From assembly GCA_902623495.1 (NCBI GenBank), contig CACNTW010000002.1, positions 1-64,000 on the forward strand: DNA of 64,000 nucleotides. Reading direction: 5' to 3'. A program made the translations under genes and the position numbers. Of this stretch, positions 48,179-58,320 are shown one piece after another (the stretch's first letter is position 1; each line of letters starts with the position of its first letter). Below the pieces are notes generated by a model. It did no database searches. It saw only the letters and a list, made by a program, of their open reading frames with translations, and had not been told where the DNA came from. The stretch comes from an uncultured Pelagibacteraceae bacterium. Its GTDB lineage: Bacteria > Pseudomonadota > Alphaproteobacteria > Pelagibacterales > Pelagibacteraceae.

Positions 48179-51100
48179 CTTGACCGACTAATTTTTTGTT
48201 TGATATAGGATTTTCTAACTTATCTAACATTTCTTTTGGACAAACTTGGACGAAATTATTTATTTCATTTTCAAAATTCTCAACAATTTTTTTCGAGATT
48301 GTTGAATTTGTTTCTATCGCATGCTCTTGAATTAATTTCCTTAGATGCTCGATCCAAAATTTAGTTTCTGGAGTTTGCCAAACTACACTTTCAGGATTTA
48401 CTTTTTTATCAAATTGATTTTCAGGGTCATAAATAAATGCCATACCTCCTGTCATGCCAGCTCCAAAATTATCGCCAATATCTCCCAATATAATAATGTT
48501 TCCACCTGTCATGTATTCACAACCATTTGAATCACAACCTTCTACTACTGCAGTTGCACCTGAATTTCTAACAGCAAATCTCTCTCCTGCTTGTCCTGCA
48601 GCTAATAATTTTCCTGAAGTAGCTCCATACAAAACAGTGTTTCCAATAATAGTATTTTCATTTGAAACAAGGTTGCTTTCATCTTGTAATTTAATCACAA
48701 TAGTTCCACCTGATAATCCTTTTGCAACATAATCATTTGCATCCCCTTTTAAAATTAGTTTTAATCCTTTAATAGCAAAAGCACCAAAGGATTGGCCTGC
48801 TGAACCTTTAAAATTTAATTCGATCGAATTTTCATCAAGATTGTTATTTCCAAATTTTTTGTACAAATGATAAGAAATTCTAGTACCAACTGCTCTATCA
48901 GTATTTTGAATTTCAAATTCTTGATTTATTTTTTCTTTTTTATCTATTTTGTCTTCTATTTCTGGCCATAATTTTTGATCTAAAGTATCTGGAACAGAAT
49001 TAATTTCAGGTTTCTCACAATATCTTTTATTTTTTCCAGGATCTGCCTGAACAAAAAGGGGATTTAAGTCTAGATCATCCAAGTTTGGTGATCCTTTGCT
49101 TACTTGCCTTAGTAAGTCAGTTCTTCCAATTACTTCATTTAAAGATTTAAAACCAAGATCAGCAAGTATTTCTCTTACTTCCTCTGCTATAAATGTAAAA
49201 AGGTTTACTACTTTTTCAGGAGTTCCTGTAAATTTCTCTCTTAATTTATCATCTTGTGTGCAAACACCCACTGGACATGTATTTGAATGACATTGTCTGA
49301 CCATTATACATCCCATTGCGACTAAAGCAGTTGTTGCTACGCCAAATTCTTCTGCTCCCATCATGGCTGCAATTACAACATCTCTTCCTGTTTTTATTCC
49401 ACCGTCAGTTCTAAGCGTCACTTGATGTCTCAAGTTATTTAAAGTCAATACCTGATTTGCTTCTGTTAATCCCATCTCCCAAGGAACTCCAACATATTTA
49501 ACGCTTGTCTGTGGAGTGGCTCCTGTACCTCCTGAATGCCCTGAGATTAAAATTATGTCTGCTTTAGCTTTTGCAACTCCAGCAGCAATCGTTCCAATTC
49601 CTGATGAAGCAACTAATTTAACTCCAACCCTAGCCTTAGGATTTATTTGTTTTAAATCATAAATTAATTGAGCTAGATCTTCTATTGAGTAAATGTCATG
49701 ATGTGGTGGAGGTGATATTAAAGTAACTCCTGGCGTTGAGTATCTCAATCTCGCAATTTCACCCGTAACTTTAAAACCTGGTAATTGTCCACCTTCACCT
49801 GGTTTAGCGCCCTGTGCAATTTTGATTTCAATCTCATTACAATTATTTAAGTAATTAATGGTTACTCCAAATCTAGCTGATGCAATTTGTTTAACCCTTG
49901 AATTTGCACTATCTCCATTCTCCATAATCTTAAATCTTTTTTCATCTTCTCCACCTTCACCACTACAGGATGCGCCTTTAATTCTGTTCATACCAACAGC
50001 AAGAGTTTCATGTGCTTCTTTAGATAAAGCTCCATGAGACATACTTCCACTTCCAAATCTTTTTAATATATTAGATGCAGGCTCAACATTAGATATATCT
50101 ATGGGATTTTTAGATTTAAAATCTACTAAATCTCTTAAACTTATTGGATTTAGATTATAAATACCTTTTGTGTATTTTTTATATATTTCATAAGATCCTT
50201 GTCCAACCGCAGTTTGCAGTAAATGAATTAGTTTGCCTTGATACTGATGTGTTTCACCATTTTTTCTATATCTGTAAATACCTCCGATAGGTAAAATATT
50301 TGAATTATTAAAAAATGCTTCTTTGTGTATAGTTCTGATTTTCTTTTCTATTCCTTTTAAACCAATTCCAGAAATCTTTGATAACATCCCAGGAAAGTAA
50401 TCTTTCACAATTGTTCTGCTTAGTCCCACAGTTTCAAAATTACATCCGCCTCTATAAGAACTTAAAACAGAAATTCCCATTTTAGACATTATTTTAAGAA
50501 GACCGAGATTGACTGATTTAATATATCTTGAAACACATTCATCAAAAGTGAAATTTCCAAATAATTTCTTAGAATGTCTTTGATATAAGCTATCAAAAGC
50601 TAAATAAGGGTTCACTGTAGTAGCACCAACACCAATTAATGTTGCAAAAGAGTGAGTATCTAGAGCATCTCCAGTTTGAACATTAATAGAAACATAACCT
50701 CTTAAACCTAATTTAACTAAATGTGTATTTATTGCCCCTATACATAAAAGCATTGGTATTGGCATTCTATTTTTTGAAATATTTTTATCTGATAATATTA
50801 TTTGTTTAATTCCCTCTCTAACAGCTTGTTCAGATTTAACTTTGAGTAAATTTATTGATGTCTCTAAATCATCATCTTTGCTGAATGTACAATCTAAAAC
50901 TTTATTATTATTTCCAAAGAATTTCAAAAATTTTTCAAATTGTGCATTTGATAATATCGGACTATTTAAGACATAAATATTGTCTTTAGTTAATTTACTA
51001 AAATCTAAAATATTACCAAGATTTCCAAATCTTGTCTTTAAACTCATAACTTTATTTTCTCTTAGAGAGTCAATTGGTGGATTTGTAACCTGACTAAAGT

Positions 51101-52667
51101 TTTGTCTAAAGTAATGATATAGTGGTCTATATTTGTCAGATAAAACTGCTAAAGGCGTGTCATCACCCATTGAGCCTGTTGCTTCTTTAGCATCTTCTGC
51201 CATTGGATGAAGAATTAATTCTAAATCTTCTATGCTATATCCAAAACAATGTTGAAAATTCCTCAAACTTTGGCCTTCTAGCTCTACTTTTTCAGTTTCT
51301 GCCTCTAATTTTTTATCAAGATCAATAATCTGATTGTTGTAATGCTTATATTCTTTTGAAAGGTAGTTTTTTATTTCATCGTTTGAATATACTTTGCCTT
51401 TTTCTATTCTTACTCCTAATATTTCTCCAGGTCCTAATCTTCCTTTAGATACAATTTTTTTCTCATTTAAATCTATCATTCCTGTTTCACTTCCTGCAAA
51501 AAGAAGTTTGTCTCTTGTCACTGTATATCTAAGTGGTCTTAATCCATTTCTGTCAGTTGCAACAATCACCCATTCATTATCTGTTGCAGCTATAGCAGCT
51601 GGCCCATCCCAAGGCTCCATGGTACTATTTAAAAAATTGAATAGTTGTTGATGATCTTTTTTTAATACTTTATTTTTTTTTGACCAAGCGTCTGGTATTA
51701 ACATTAATTTTGCTAGAGGAGCAGGCTGTCCAGAAATATTTAATAACTCAAAAACATTATCTAATGATGCAGAGTCAGAATTTCCAGCTGGTATTACAGG
51801 CTTAAGATTCTCTATATCTTCGAAAACTGGACTAAACATCTCTTCTTCGTGAACCTTCATCCAATTAACATTTCCTTTAAGGGTATTTATTTCACCATTA
51901 TGCGCTATAGATCTAAACGGTTGAGCTAAGTCCCAACTTGGCGCAGTATTGGTTGAAAATCTTTGGTGAAATATTGCATACCTAGATATAAATCTTTCAT
52001 CTTTTAAGTCAGTATAAAAATCTGACAAAGCTTCTGCTAAAAACATTCCTTTATAAATGATAGATTTAGAACTAAATGAACATATATAAAAATTATTTAA
52101 TTGATTATTGAGAGCTTCTTTTTCAATTACTCTTCTAGTTTCATACAATTTTTGTTCCAGAGATTTATTGACAACTTTTTTGTCATTGTATGTGAACAAT
52201 ACTTGAGTAATTTCTGGTCTTGTATGTTCAGCTTTTTCTCCTAAGACAGAGGGATCAACAGGAACTTGTCTCCAGCCATAGATACTAAAATTTCTCTTTG
52301 TTAGTTCACTTTCAACAATAGTTCTACATTGCTCTTGAGCGCTATAATCATTTCTTGGTAAGAAAATCATACCCACACATAGTTCAGAATTATCATGTTT
52401 ATGACCAGTGACTTCAATTTTTTCCTCAAAGAAATCTTTAGGAATTTCAATATGAATTCCAGCACCATCTCCTGTTTTTCCATCTGCATCGATTGCACCC
52501 CTATGCCAAACAGCTTTTAAGGCATCGATTCCATATTCTACAACTTTTCTTGATTTTAGACCTTCGGTAGATGCTACTAAGCCTACACCACATGCATCAT
52601 GTTCCATTTCTTCCGAATAAATATGATTACTTTTTAAAATTTTAAAATTTTTATTTCTTAATTTCAT
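48171..52667 (-). CDS. gltB: Glutamate synthase (NADPH) large subunit
   Basis: 1498 aa. Class II glutamine amidotransferase whose nucleophile Cys26 (HDACGVG) is preceded by a 25-residue propeptide. Central and FMN domains (GAKPGEGGQLPG, SGHSGGTGATPQ), 3Fe-4S cysteines CHSNTCPVGVC, and the C-terminal GXGXG beta-helix follow. Makes glutamate from glutamine and 2-oxoglutarate with GltD. Its ATG abuts the gltD stop. Confidence 0.98.
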   Translation of the reverse strand: MKLRNKNFKILKSNHIYSEEMEHDACGVGLVASTEGLKSRKVVEYGIDALKAVWHRGAIDADGKTGDGAGIHIEIPKDFFEEKIEVTGHKHDNSELCVGMIFLPRNDYSAQEQCRTIVESELTKRNFSIYGWRQVPVDPSVLGEKAEHTRPEITQVLFTYNDKKVVNKSLEQKLYETRRVIEKEALNNQLNNFYICSFSSKSIIYKGMFLAEALSDFYTDLKDERFISRYAIFHQRFSTNTAPSWDLAQPFRSIAHNGEINTLKGNVNWMKVHEEEMFSPVFEDIENLKPVIPAGNSDSASLDNVFELLNISGQPAPLAKLMLIPDAWSKKNKVLKKDHQQLFNFLNSTMEPWDGPAAIAATDNEWVIVATDRNGLRPLRYTVTRDKLLFAGSETGMIDLNEKKIVSKGRLGPGEILGVRIEKGKVYSNDEIKNYLSKEYKHYNNQIIDLDKKLEAETEKVELEGQSLRNFQHCFGYSIEDLELILHPMAEDAKEATGSMGDDTPLAVLSDKYRPLYHYFRQNFSQVTNPPIDSLRENKVMSLKTRFGNLGNILDFSKLTKDNIYVLNSPILSNAQFEKFLKFFGNNNKVLDCTFSKDDDLETSINLLKVKSEQAVREGIKQIILSDKNISKNRMPIPMLLCIGAINTHLVKLGLRGYVSINVQTGDALDTHSFATLIGVGATTVNPYLAFDSLYQRHSKKLFGNFTFDECVSRYIKSVNLGLLKIMSKMGISVLSSYRGGCNFETVGLSRTIVKDYFPGMLSKISGIGLKGIEKKIRTIHKEAFFNNSNILPIGGIYRYRKNGETHQYQGKLIHLLQTAVGQGSYEIYKKYTKGIYNLNPISLRDLVDFKSKNPIDISNVEPASNILKRFGSGSMSHGALSKEAHETLAVGMNRIKGASCSGEGGEDEKRFKIMENGDSANSRVKQIASARFGVTINYLNNCNEIEIKIAQGAKPGEGGQLPGFKVTGEIARLRYSTPGVTLISPPPHHDIYSIEDLAQLIYDLKQINPKARVGVKLVASSGIGTIAAGVAKAKADIILISGHSGGTGATPQTSVKYVGVPWEMGLTEANQVLTLNNLRHQVTLRTDGGIKTGRDVVIAAMMGAEEFGVATTALVAMGCIMVRQCHSNTCPVGVCTQDDKLREKFTGTPEKVVNLFTFIAEEVREILADLGFKSLNEVIGRTDLLRQVSKGSPNLDDLDLNPLFVQADPGKNKRYCEKPEINSVPDTLDQKLWPEIEDKIDKKEKINQEFEIQNTDRAVGTRISYHLYKKFGNNNLDENSIELNFKGSAGQSFGAFAIKGLKLILKGDANDYVAKGLSGGTIVIKLQDESNLVSNENTIIGNTVLYGATSGKLLAAGQAGERFAVRNSGATAVVEGCDSNGCEYMTGGNIIILGDIGDNFGAGMTGGMAFIYDPENQFDKKVNPESVVWQTPETKFWIEHLRKLIQEHAIETNSTISKKIVENFENEINNFVQVCPKEMLDKLENPISNKKLVGQAS

Positions 52668-54100
52668 TAAGCAACTCTGAGTTTTTGTTTACTTTGTAAA
52701 TAATTATCAATTGATGTTGCGGCATCTCTTCCGTCTTTGATACCCCAAACCACTAAAGATGCTCCACGAACTATATCTCCAGCTGCAAAAACTCCCTCTA
52801 TACTAGTTTCCATTGTATCAAAATCCGCTTTTATTGTTCCCCATCTTGATACTTGTAATTTTTCTTCATTAAATAATTTTGGAAGATCTTCTGGATCAAA
52901 TCCAAGTGCTTTGATTACAAGATCAGCTTTAATTTCAAAATCTGAATTTTCTTCAATAACTGGTTTTCTTCTACCGCTATCATCTGGCTCACCCAATTTC
53001 ATTTTATTAACAACTACACTTTCAATTTTATTTGTTCCCTTAAACTCTTTAGGGCTTGTTAACCATATGAATTCAACACCTTCTTCTTCTGCATTGCTAA
53101 CTTCTCTTGCTGATCCTGGCATATTTTCTCTATCTCTTCTATATAAACATTTTACAGATTTAGCATTCTGTCTCACTGAAGTCCTTAAGCAGTCCATTGC
53201 TGTATCTCCACCTCCAATTACTACAACATCTTTGCCTTCAGCATTTAAAGTTCCGTTGTCAAATAACTCAACTTTATCACCTAGTCCTTTTTTATTTGAT
53301 GCTGTCAAAAATTCCATGGCAGGGAAAATATTACTCAAATCATTACCAGGTAGATTAACTTCTCTAGCTTTATAAACTCCTGTAGCTATTAAAATTGCAT
53401 CATGTTTTTCTCTTAACTCCATCAAGCTGGAATCTTTTCCAACTTCAAAGTTTAAAACAAATTTAATTCCGCTTTCTTCCAAAAGTTTTATTCTTCTTTG
53501 AACAACATGCTTTTCTAATTTAAATCCTGGGATACCATATATTAGTAGCCCTCCAGCTCTGTCATAACGATCATATATAGTTACCTTGTATCCTTTTTTT
53601 CTGAGTTGTTCTCCACAAGCAAGTCCAGCAGGACCAGAACCTATAATTCCTACACTCTCATTTTTTTCACTATTTATTTCTATTGGTTTAACCCAACCAT
53701 TTTCCCAAGCTTTCTCTGTGATATATTTTTCTATTGATCCAATAGTTACTGTTCCATGACCCGATTGCTCTATTACACAATTCCCTTCACACAGCCTATC
53801 CTGGGGGCAAATTCTTCCACAAACTTCTGGCATGTTGTTTGTGCTTTGTGATAATTGATAAGCTTCCTCATATCTTCCCTCGGCAGTTAGTTTAAGCCAA
53901 TCTGGTATATTGTTACTTAATGGACAATGAACTTGGCAAAATGGTACTCCACATTGGGAACATCTGCTTGACTGCTGAACAGCCCTATCTTTTAGAAATT
54001 CTTGATATATTTCATCAAAATCCTCTTTTCGGTCTGATATATCTCTTTTAGGTGGATTTTGTTGACCTATATCAACAAACTTAAGCATTTTTTCTGACAT
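52667..54100 (-). CDS. gltD: Glutamate synthase small subunit
   Basis: 477 aa. N-terminal 4Fe-4S cysteine clusters (CSQCGVPFCQVHCPL, CGRICPQDRLCEGNC), FAD site IGSGPAGLACGEQL and NADPH site VIGGGDTAMDCLRTS. Supplies electrons to GltB. It is the first gene of gltDB, and the region upstream (54101-54278) is shared with uppP. Confidence 0.98.
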   Translation of the reverse strand: MSEKMLKFVDIGQQNPPKRDISDRKEDFDEIYQEFLKDRAVQQSSRCSQCGVPFCQVHCPLSNNIPDWLKLTAEGRYEEAYQLSQSTNNMPEVCGRICPQDRLCEGNCVIEQSGHGTVTIGSIEKYITEKAWENGWVKPIEINSEKNESVGIIGSGPAGLACGEQLRKKGYKVTIYDRYDRAGGLLIYGIPGFKLEKHVVQRRIKLLEESGIKFVLNFEVGKDSSLMELREKHDAILIATGVYKAREVNLPGNDLSNIFPAMEFLTASNKKGLGDKVELFDNGTLNAEGKDVVVIGGGDTAMDCLRTSVRQNAKSVKCLYRRDRENMPGSAREVSNAEEEGVEFIWLTSPKEFKGTNKIESVVVNKMKLGEPDDSGRRKPVIEENSDFEIKADLVIKALGFDPEDLPKLFNEEKLQVSRWGTIKADFDTMETSIEGVFAAGDIVRGASLVVWGIKDGRDAATSIDNYLQSKQKLRVA

Positions 54101-54278
54101 GGTGGACGCTGTATATACGATAAAAATTTAATAATAAACAATTACAAGGTCATAAATATTGACTAATATTACACAAAACTTAAGTAAATCAGCGGTTTTT
54201 TCTTATTATGCATAGATGATATGCAAATATGTAATTGCTTTAATTTGGTTACAATTTCATTATGAAGTATTGGATCTA

Positions 54279-55046
54279 ATGATTTCAAAATATGTAGAGA
54301 CGCTAATTTTATCAATTATTCAAGGAATATCTGAGTTTATTCCAGTTAGCTCGTCTGCACATCTTTTGATTATATCAAGATTGAGTGACTTCAATGTTAG
54401 CAACCTACAATTAGATATTAGTCTGCATTTAGGTTCTTTGTTAGCAATTATTTTATTTTTTAGAAAAGAGTTAATAAATATCATTAATAATAAAAATATA
54501 TTTCTACTAATAACTCTTGGGTCTATACCTTTAGTTATTGTTGGTTATATTTTTTACTCCACAAATTTAATTGATCAATTTAGAAACTTAAAAGTTGTCG
54601 CTTGGACAACTTTGATTTTTGGAATTTTATTATACTTTTCAGATAAGTTTGAATTGAAAAATAAAATTTCTTCGGAATTAAATATTAAAAGTATTATTAT
54701 AATAGGGTTATTTCAGATTTTAGCTATTATTCCAGGAGTCAGTAGATCAGGTATAGTAATTACAGCTTCAAGATTTTTAAAATTTGACAGAGTTGAATCA
54801 TCAAAGATAGCTTTTTATTTATCTATTCCAGCTTTAGCGGGTGCAAGTGTTTTGGGATTTAAAGATGTTATTGATGATCAAATAATTTTTGATACTATAT
54901 TTATTTTTTCTACTTCAGCTTCATTTTTATTTTCTTATTTTACAATTAAATATTTTCTTATTTATGTTAAAATATTTAGTTTGAGTTTTTTTGTTATTTA
55001 TAGAATAGTTTTAAGTATTATTCTTTTTTCAATTATTTACTTATGA
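54279..55046 (+). CDS. uppP: Undecaprenyl-diphosphatase (BacA)
   Basis: About 255 aa integral membrane enzyme that recycles the C55 lipid carrier of peptidoglycan synthesis. GISEFIPVSSSAHL and PGVSRSGIVI are the catalytic signatures. The ATG at 54279 gives the usual N-terminus (ISKYVETLIL); a longer frame from 54216 adds 21 untypical residues. Converges on the DMT transporter with a 6-base overlap. Confidence 0.95.
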   Translation: MISKYVETLILSIIQGISEFIPVSSSAHLLIISRLSDFNVSNLQLDISLHLGSLLAIILFFRKELINIINNKNIFLLITLGSIPLVIVGYIFYSTNLIDQFRNLKVVAWTTLIFGILLYFSDKFELKNKISSELNIKSIIIIGLFQILAIIPGVSRSGIVITASRFLKFDRVESSKIAFYLSIPALAGASVLGFKDVIDDQIIFDTIFIFSTSASFLFSYFTIKYFLIYVKIFSLSFFVIYRIVLSIILFSIIYL

Positions 55047-55928
55047 TTTTTTGGACGTTGGAGCAATTTGAGAAAATATTACAGCAATAAGAATTAATAC
55101 ACATCCTATAATATTATTTATGTTAAGAACTTGAATTAAAATAATCCATCCAGCAATTGTTGCAAAGACACCTTCAAGTGAGTAAATTATTGCTGCTGGA
55201 GCTTCTTCAATATTTTTTTGTGCAAACATTTGTAAAGTAAAAGCAATTCCTCCAGATAAAACACCTGCATATAATATTGAACTATACTCAGTTAAAATTT
55301 TTGTAATAACTACTTCCTCTAAAATAAAAGCAAATATAAGAGATAAACCAAATACAAGAGCTGCTTGTAATGCTGCATAAAAAATTGGTATATTAAACTT
55401 CTCCATAAATTTTCCAGCGAAAATTATATGTAAAGCCCAAAATAGTGAGCATAGAATAACTAAAGCATCACCTATCATAATTTCTGAGTTTGAAAAATCA
55501 CTTAATAGGTAAACACCTATTATACATAAACCTATTGAAGGCCAAAGACTCCAATGGACTTTAATAGAGTAAATAAAAAATAATAAAATTGGAACTAACG
55601 GAACGTAAAAAACTGTAAAGAAAGCTGCATTAGCTATATTTGTATATTGTAATGCGGCTTGCTGCAAGTAGGTACCCAAAAATAATGATATACCCATTAA
55701 AAATAAATATTTTAAAAATAATTTTTTATTAGAATTGATTTCATAATTAATTTTTTTTCTCTCTAAAATTAAAGCAATTGGCAGGACTGTAAGAAAACCA
55801 ACAAAAAATCTAGATGCATTGAATGTTAATGGACCAATATTGTCCATGCCTGTGTCTTGAGCAATGAAAGCAGTGCCCCAAATAAATGTTGTTATCAAAG
55901 CGCATATAAGCGATGTGGTTTTGGACAT
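55041..55928 (-). CDS. DMT-superfamily (EamA) transporter
   Basis: 295 aa with ten predicted membrane helices in two EamA repeats. N-terminal ALITTFIWGTAFIAQ and the second-repeat LFWALHIIFAGK are typical. Likely exports a small metabolite or amino acid; substrate unknown. It follows the dioxygenase gene by 14 bases and may share its transcript. Confidence 0.9.
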   Translation of the reverse strand: MSKTTSLICALITTFIWGTAFIAQDTGMDNIGPLTFNASRFFVGFLTVLPIALILERKKINYEINSNKKLFLKYLFLMGISLFLGTYLQQAALQYTNIANAAFFTVFYVPLVPILLFFIYSIKVHWSLWPSIGLCIIGVYLLSDFSNSEIMIGDALVILCSLFWALHIIFAGKFMEKFNIPIFYAALQAALVFGLSLIFAFILEEVVITKILTEYSSILYAGVLSGGIAFTLQMFAQKNIEEAPAAIIYSLEGVFATIAGWIILIQVLNINNIIGCVLILIAVIFSQIAPTSKKS

Positions 55929-55942
55929 TAATTTAATTAAAT

Positions 55943-57040
55943 TTAGATAATATTATTCATTCTACAACAGCTATCAAAATCTTCTTTATTGATATAGCAA
56001 CCAGCCATTTTTCTTATACCTGAAAATGCACCTCTACCATGCATTACTCTCCAATTATTAAAAATTAGTAATTCACCAGGTTTTAAAATATGCCTCCACT
56101 GATATTGCTTTTGGTTTGCCATCGTATCAAATACTTTAATTGCTTTATAAAAATTAATTGTTTTCTGATTAGTTTCTCTAAAAGGTGCTCTATCGTAATT
56201 GTTAAAACTAATTTGATCAAAATTATTTTTTTCATTTAATTTTATTATTGGTCTTTTTGCTTCAAGGCGAACACCATCGCCAATATAAGAACCTTTAACT
56301 TTTGTATTTGTTAAAGTTTTAAAATGTTTTTTATATTTTTGTTTGATTTCATTTGCCAATTTAAATCCATCTACCATTATAGAATCTCCACCTTTAGCAT
56401 CATACTTACAACAAAGTAGTAATTGTAAACCTGGAGCATCATTACTATATGTAGAGTCTGTATGTGGTCTCAGTTCTTGGTTTGAATATGCACTGTCTGC
56501 TTTTTTATTATTTGACTCAAAAGTCCACAATCCTCCAAAAATTGAATTTCTGACATAACCTATTTTTTTAGCTATATATTCAACAGAGTTTAAATTCTTT
56601 GAACAATTTCTTACGACTGCAAAACCATATATGTGGATTTTTTTTAATAAATTTTTAAATCCAACTTTAGTTTTTAATTGTTTATAGTTAATGAAAATTT
56701 GATTTTTTATGTCTTTATCTTTCCAAAATTGAGTATCACTTTTAGTTTCTTCTTTTTTTAAAGAATTTTTTTTTAAAAATTCATATGAATATTTAGTTGG
56801 TTTATTTTCATCAGACCATAATATTTCAATGAATTTCCCTTTTTTTAATAATTTTGCTTTTTTAACTTTGATATTAATGTCTAAATTTGCGGTATAAGTT
56901 ATTCTTTGATTGGTTTTAAAATCCCAGTTTTCTTTATTTTTAATATGATCTCTTAACCAAATATTAGGAAATATTTCAAACTTATTGTCATTAAAGTAAA
57001 ATACAGTTTTATTATTTAAAAGTTTAAAATTTTTAATCAT
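55943..57040 (-). CDS. Gamma-butyrobetaine hydroxylase-like 2OG-Fe(II) dioxygenase
   Basis: 365 aa. An N-terminal DUF971-like region (PNIWLRDHIKN) and a TauD-type core with HxD iron ligands in LRPHTDSTYS and distal His in VMHGRGAF. Family members hydroxylate gamma-butyrobetaine or trimethyllysine. The N-terminal zinc cysteines of typical members (WLRDxCxC) are absent here. Overlaps aceF by 4 bases. Carnitine-type use of quaternary amines is plausible for a marine bacterium, but the substrate is inferred. Confidence 0.82.
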   Translation of the reverse strand: MIKNFKLLNNKTVFYFNDNKFEIFPNIWLRDHIKNKENWDFKTNQRITYTANLDINIKVKKAKLLKKGKFIEILWSDENKPTKYSYEFLKKNSLKKEETKSDTQFWKDKDIKNQIFINYKQLKTKVGFKNLLKKIHIYGFAVVRNCSKNLNSVEYIAKKIGYVRNSIFGGLWTFESNNKKADSAYSNQELRPHTDSTYSNDAPGLQLLLCCKYDAKGGDSIMVDGFKLANEIKQKYKKHFKTLTNTKVKGSYIGDGVRLEAKRPIIKLNEKNNFDQISFNNYDRAPFRETNQKTINFYKAIKVFDTMANQKQYQWRHILKPGELLIFNNWRVMHGRGAFSGIRKMAGCYINKEDFDSCCRMNNII

Positions 57041-58320
57041 TGCTTAGCCAATTTGTAGGCAAAGTTTTTACCAAGGTTATTTTTTAATTCATTATTAAAT
57101 CTTGAACCCTCAGCACCGTCAATAATTCTATGATCGTAAGAGAGAGATAAAGGCAACATTGTTCTAGGTTTAAATTGTCCATCAATATAAATAGGTTTAA
57201 TATAAGTCCTTCCAATTCCTAGAATAGCAACCTCAGGATAATTTATTATAGGAGTAAAATAAGTTCCTCCAATGCCACCTAGGCTTGTTATAGTTATGGA
57301 TCCTCCATAAAACTCTTTTTTATCTATCTTCAAATTTCGGCAATCATCACTAACTTTTTTTAGATCCTTGCTTATTTGATCTATATTCTTTTGATTAGCA
57401 TTTCTTATTTTTGGCACCATTAAACCGTTGGGAGTATCAACTGCAATTCCTACGTGGAAGTATTTTTTTAATGTTATTTTTCCATTTTCAATATTGTCAA
57501 TAGAACTATTAAATCTTGGAAAAACTTTCAAAGCTTCCACAACTGCCTTTATAATAAATGCCAATGGAGTAATTTTCTTTTTTTCTCCAGTAAAAGTATC
57601 AGTCAAATTTTGTCTAAATTCTTCTAACTCAGTGATATCTGCTTCATCACAACTAGTAACATGCGGTATTGTTTGCCAAGAATTTGATAAATGTGGAGCA
57701 GCAATTCTTTTAATTCTTGGTATATCTTGAATTTCTACATCTCCAAAATCAGCGTGATCATATTCTGAGGGCTTTATAGATGGAGCCTTCTTTTCTTCTT
57801 GAGGTTTATTAAAATTAGAAGATACGAATTTTTTTATATCCTCCTCTATAATTCTTCCTGATCTTTGTGATCCAGTAATATTATTAATATCAACACCAAG
57901 TTCTCTTGCAAATTTTCTAGTTTTTGGGCTAGCAAGTGCTTTGCTTGATTTGAATACACTAACTCTATTATTTTTTAATATTTCTTTTGGTTTTGAAATT
58001 ACTTTTTCGGGTGGTTTTTGTATGATAGTTTCTTCTTTAATCTCTTTGACCTCTTCTTCAATTTGCTCATCTGATTTTTCTTCTTCTGAACCAATTATTA
58101 GTATTAATGAACCCTCTGAAACTTTATCACCAACTTTTAAATTAACTTTTTTAACACTACCTGAGTATGGGCTTGGGATCTCAACACTTGATTTATCACT
58201 TTCTATTGTAATTATCGGATCATCTTTATTAATATTTGATCCTGCCTCTATTAATACTTCAATTACTTCAACATCTTTAAAATCACCAATGTTAGGAACT
58301 AATACTTCTTTCTCGCTCAT
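57037..58320 (-). CDS. aceF: Dihydrolipoamide acetyltransferase (PDH E2)
   Basis: 427 aa. One lipoyl domain (VPNIGDF, lipoyl Lys in IESDKSS, K43), an acidic linker, peripheral-subunit-binding domain (RKFARELGVDINNITGSQRSG), and catalytic domain (SLSYDHRIIDGAEG). Transfers acetyl groups to CoA. E. coli E2 has three lipoyl domains; here there is one, with a second on E1. Overlaps aceE by 1 base. Confidence 0.95.
   Translation of the reverse strand: MSEKEVLVPNIGDFKDVEVIEVLIEAGSNINKDDPIITIESDKSSVEIPSPYSGSVKKVNLKVGDKVSEGSLILIIGSEEEKSDEQIEEEVKEIKEETIIQKPPEKVISKPKEILKNNRVSVFKSSKALASPKTRKFARELGVDINNITGSQRSGRIIEEDIKKFVSSNFNKPQEEKKAPSIKPSEYDHADFGDVEIQDIPRIKRIAAPHLSNSWQTIPHVTSCDEADITELEEFRQNLTDTFTGEKKKITPLAFIIKAVVEALKVFPRFNSSIDNIENGKITLKKYFHVGIAVDTPNGLMVPKIRNANQKNIDQISKDLKKVSDDCRNLKIDKKEFYGGSITITSLGGIGGTYFTPIINYPEVAILGIGRTYIKPIYIDGQFKPRTMLPLSLSYDHRIIDGAEGSRFNNELKNNLGKNFAYKLAKQ

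Noticed and set aside
52737..53375. A 212-codon plus-strand ORF opposite gltD
   Set aside because: It is antisense to a clearly coding gltD and its translation has no domain signature.
54210..54224. GCATA-GATGA-TATGC inverted repeat between gltD and uppP as an operator
   Set aside because: Five-base arms are common by chance in AT-rich DNA, and no known regulator site is recognised.
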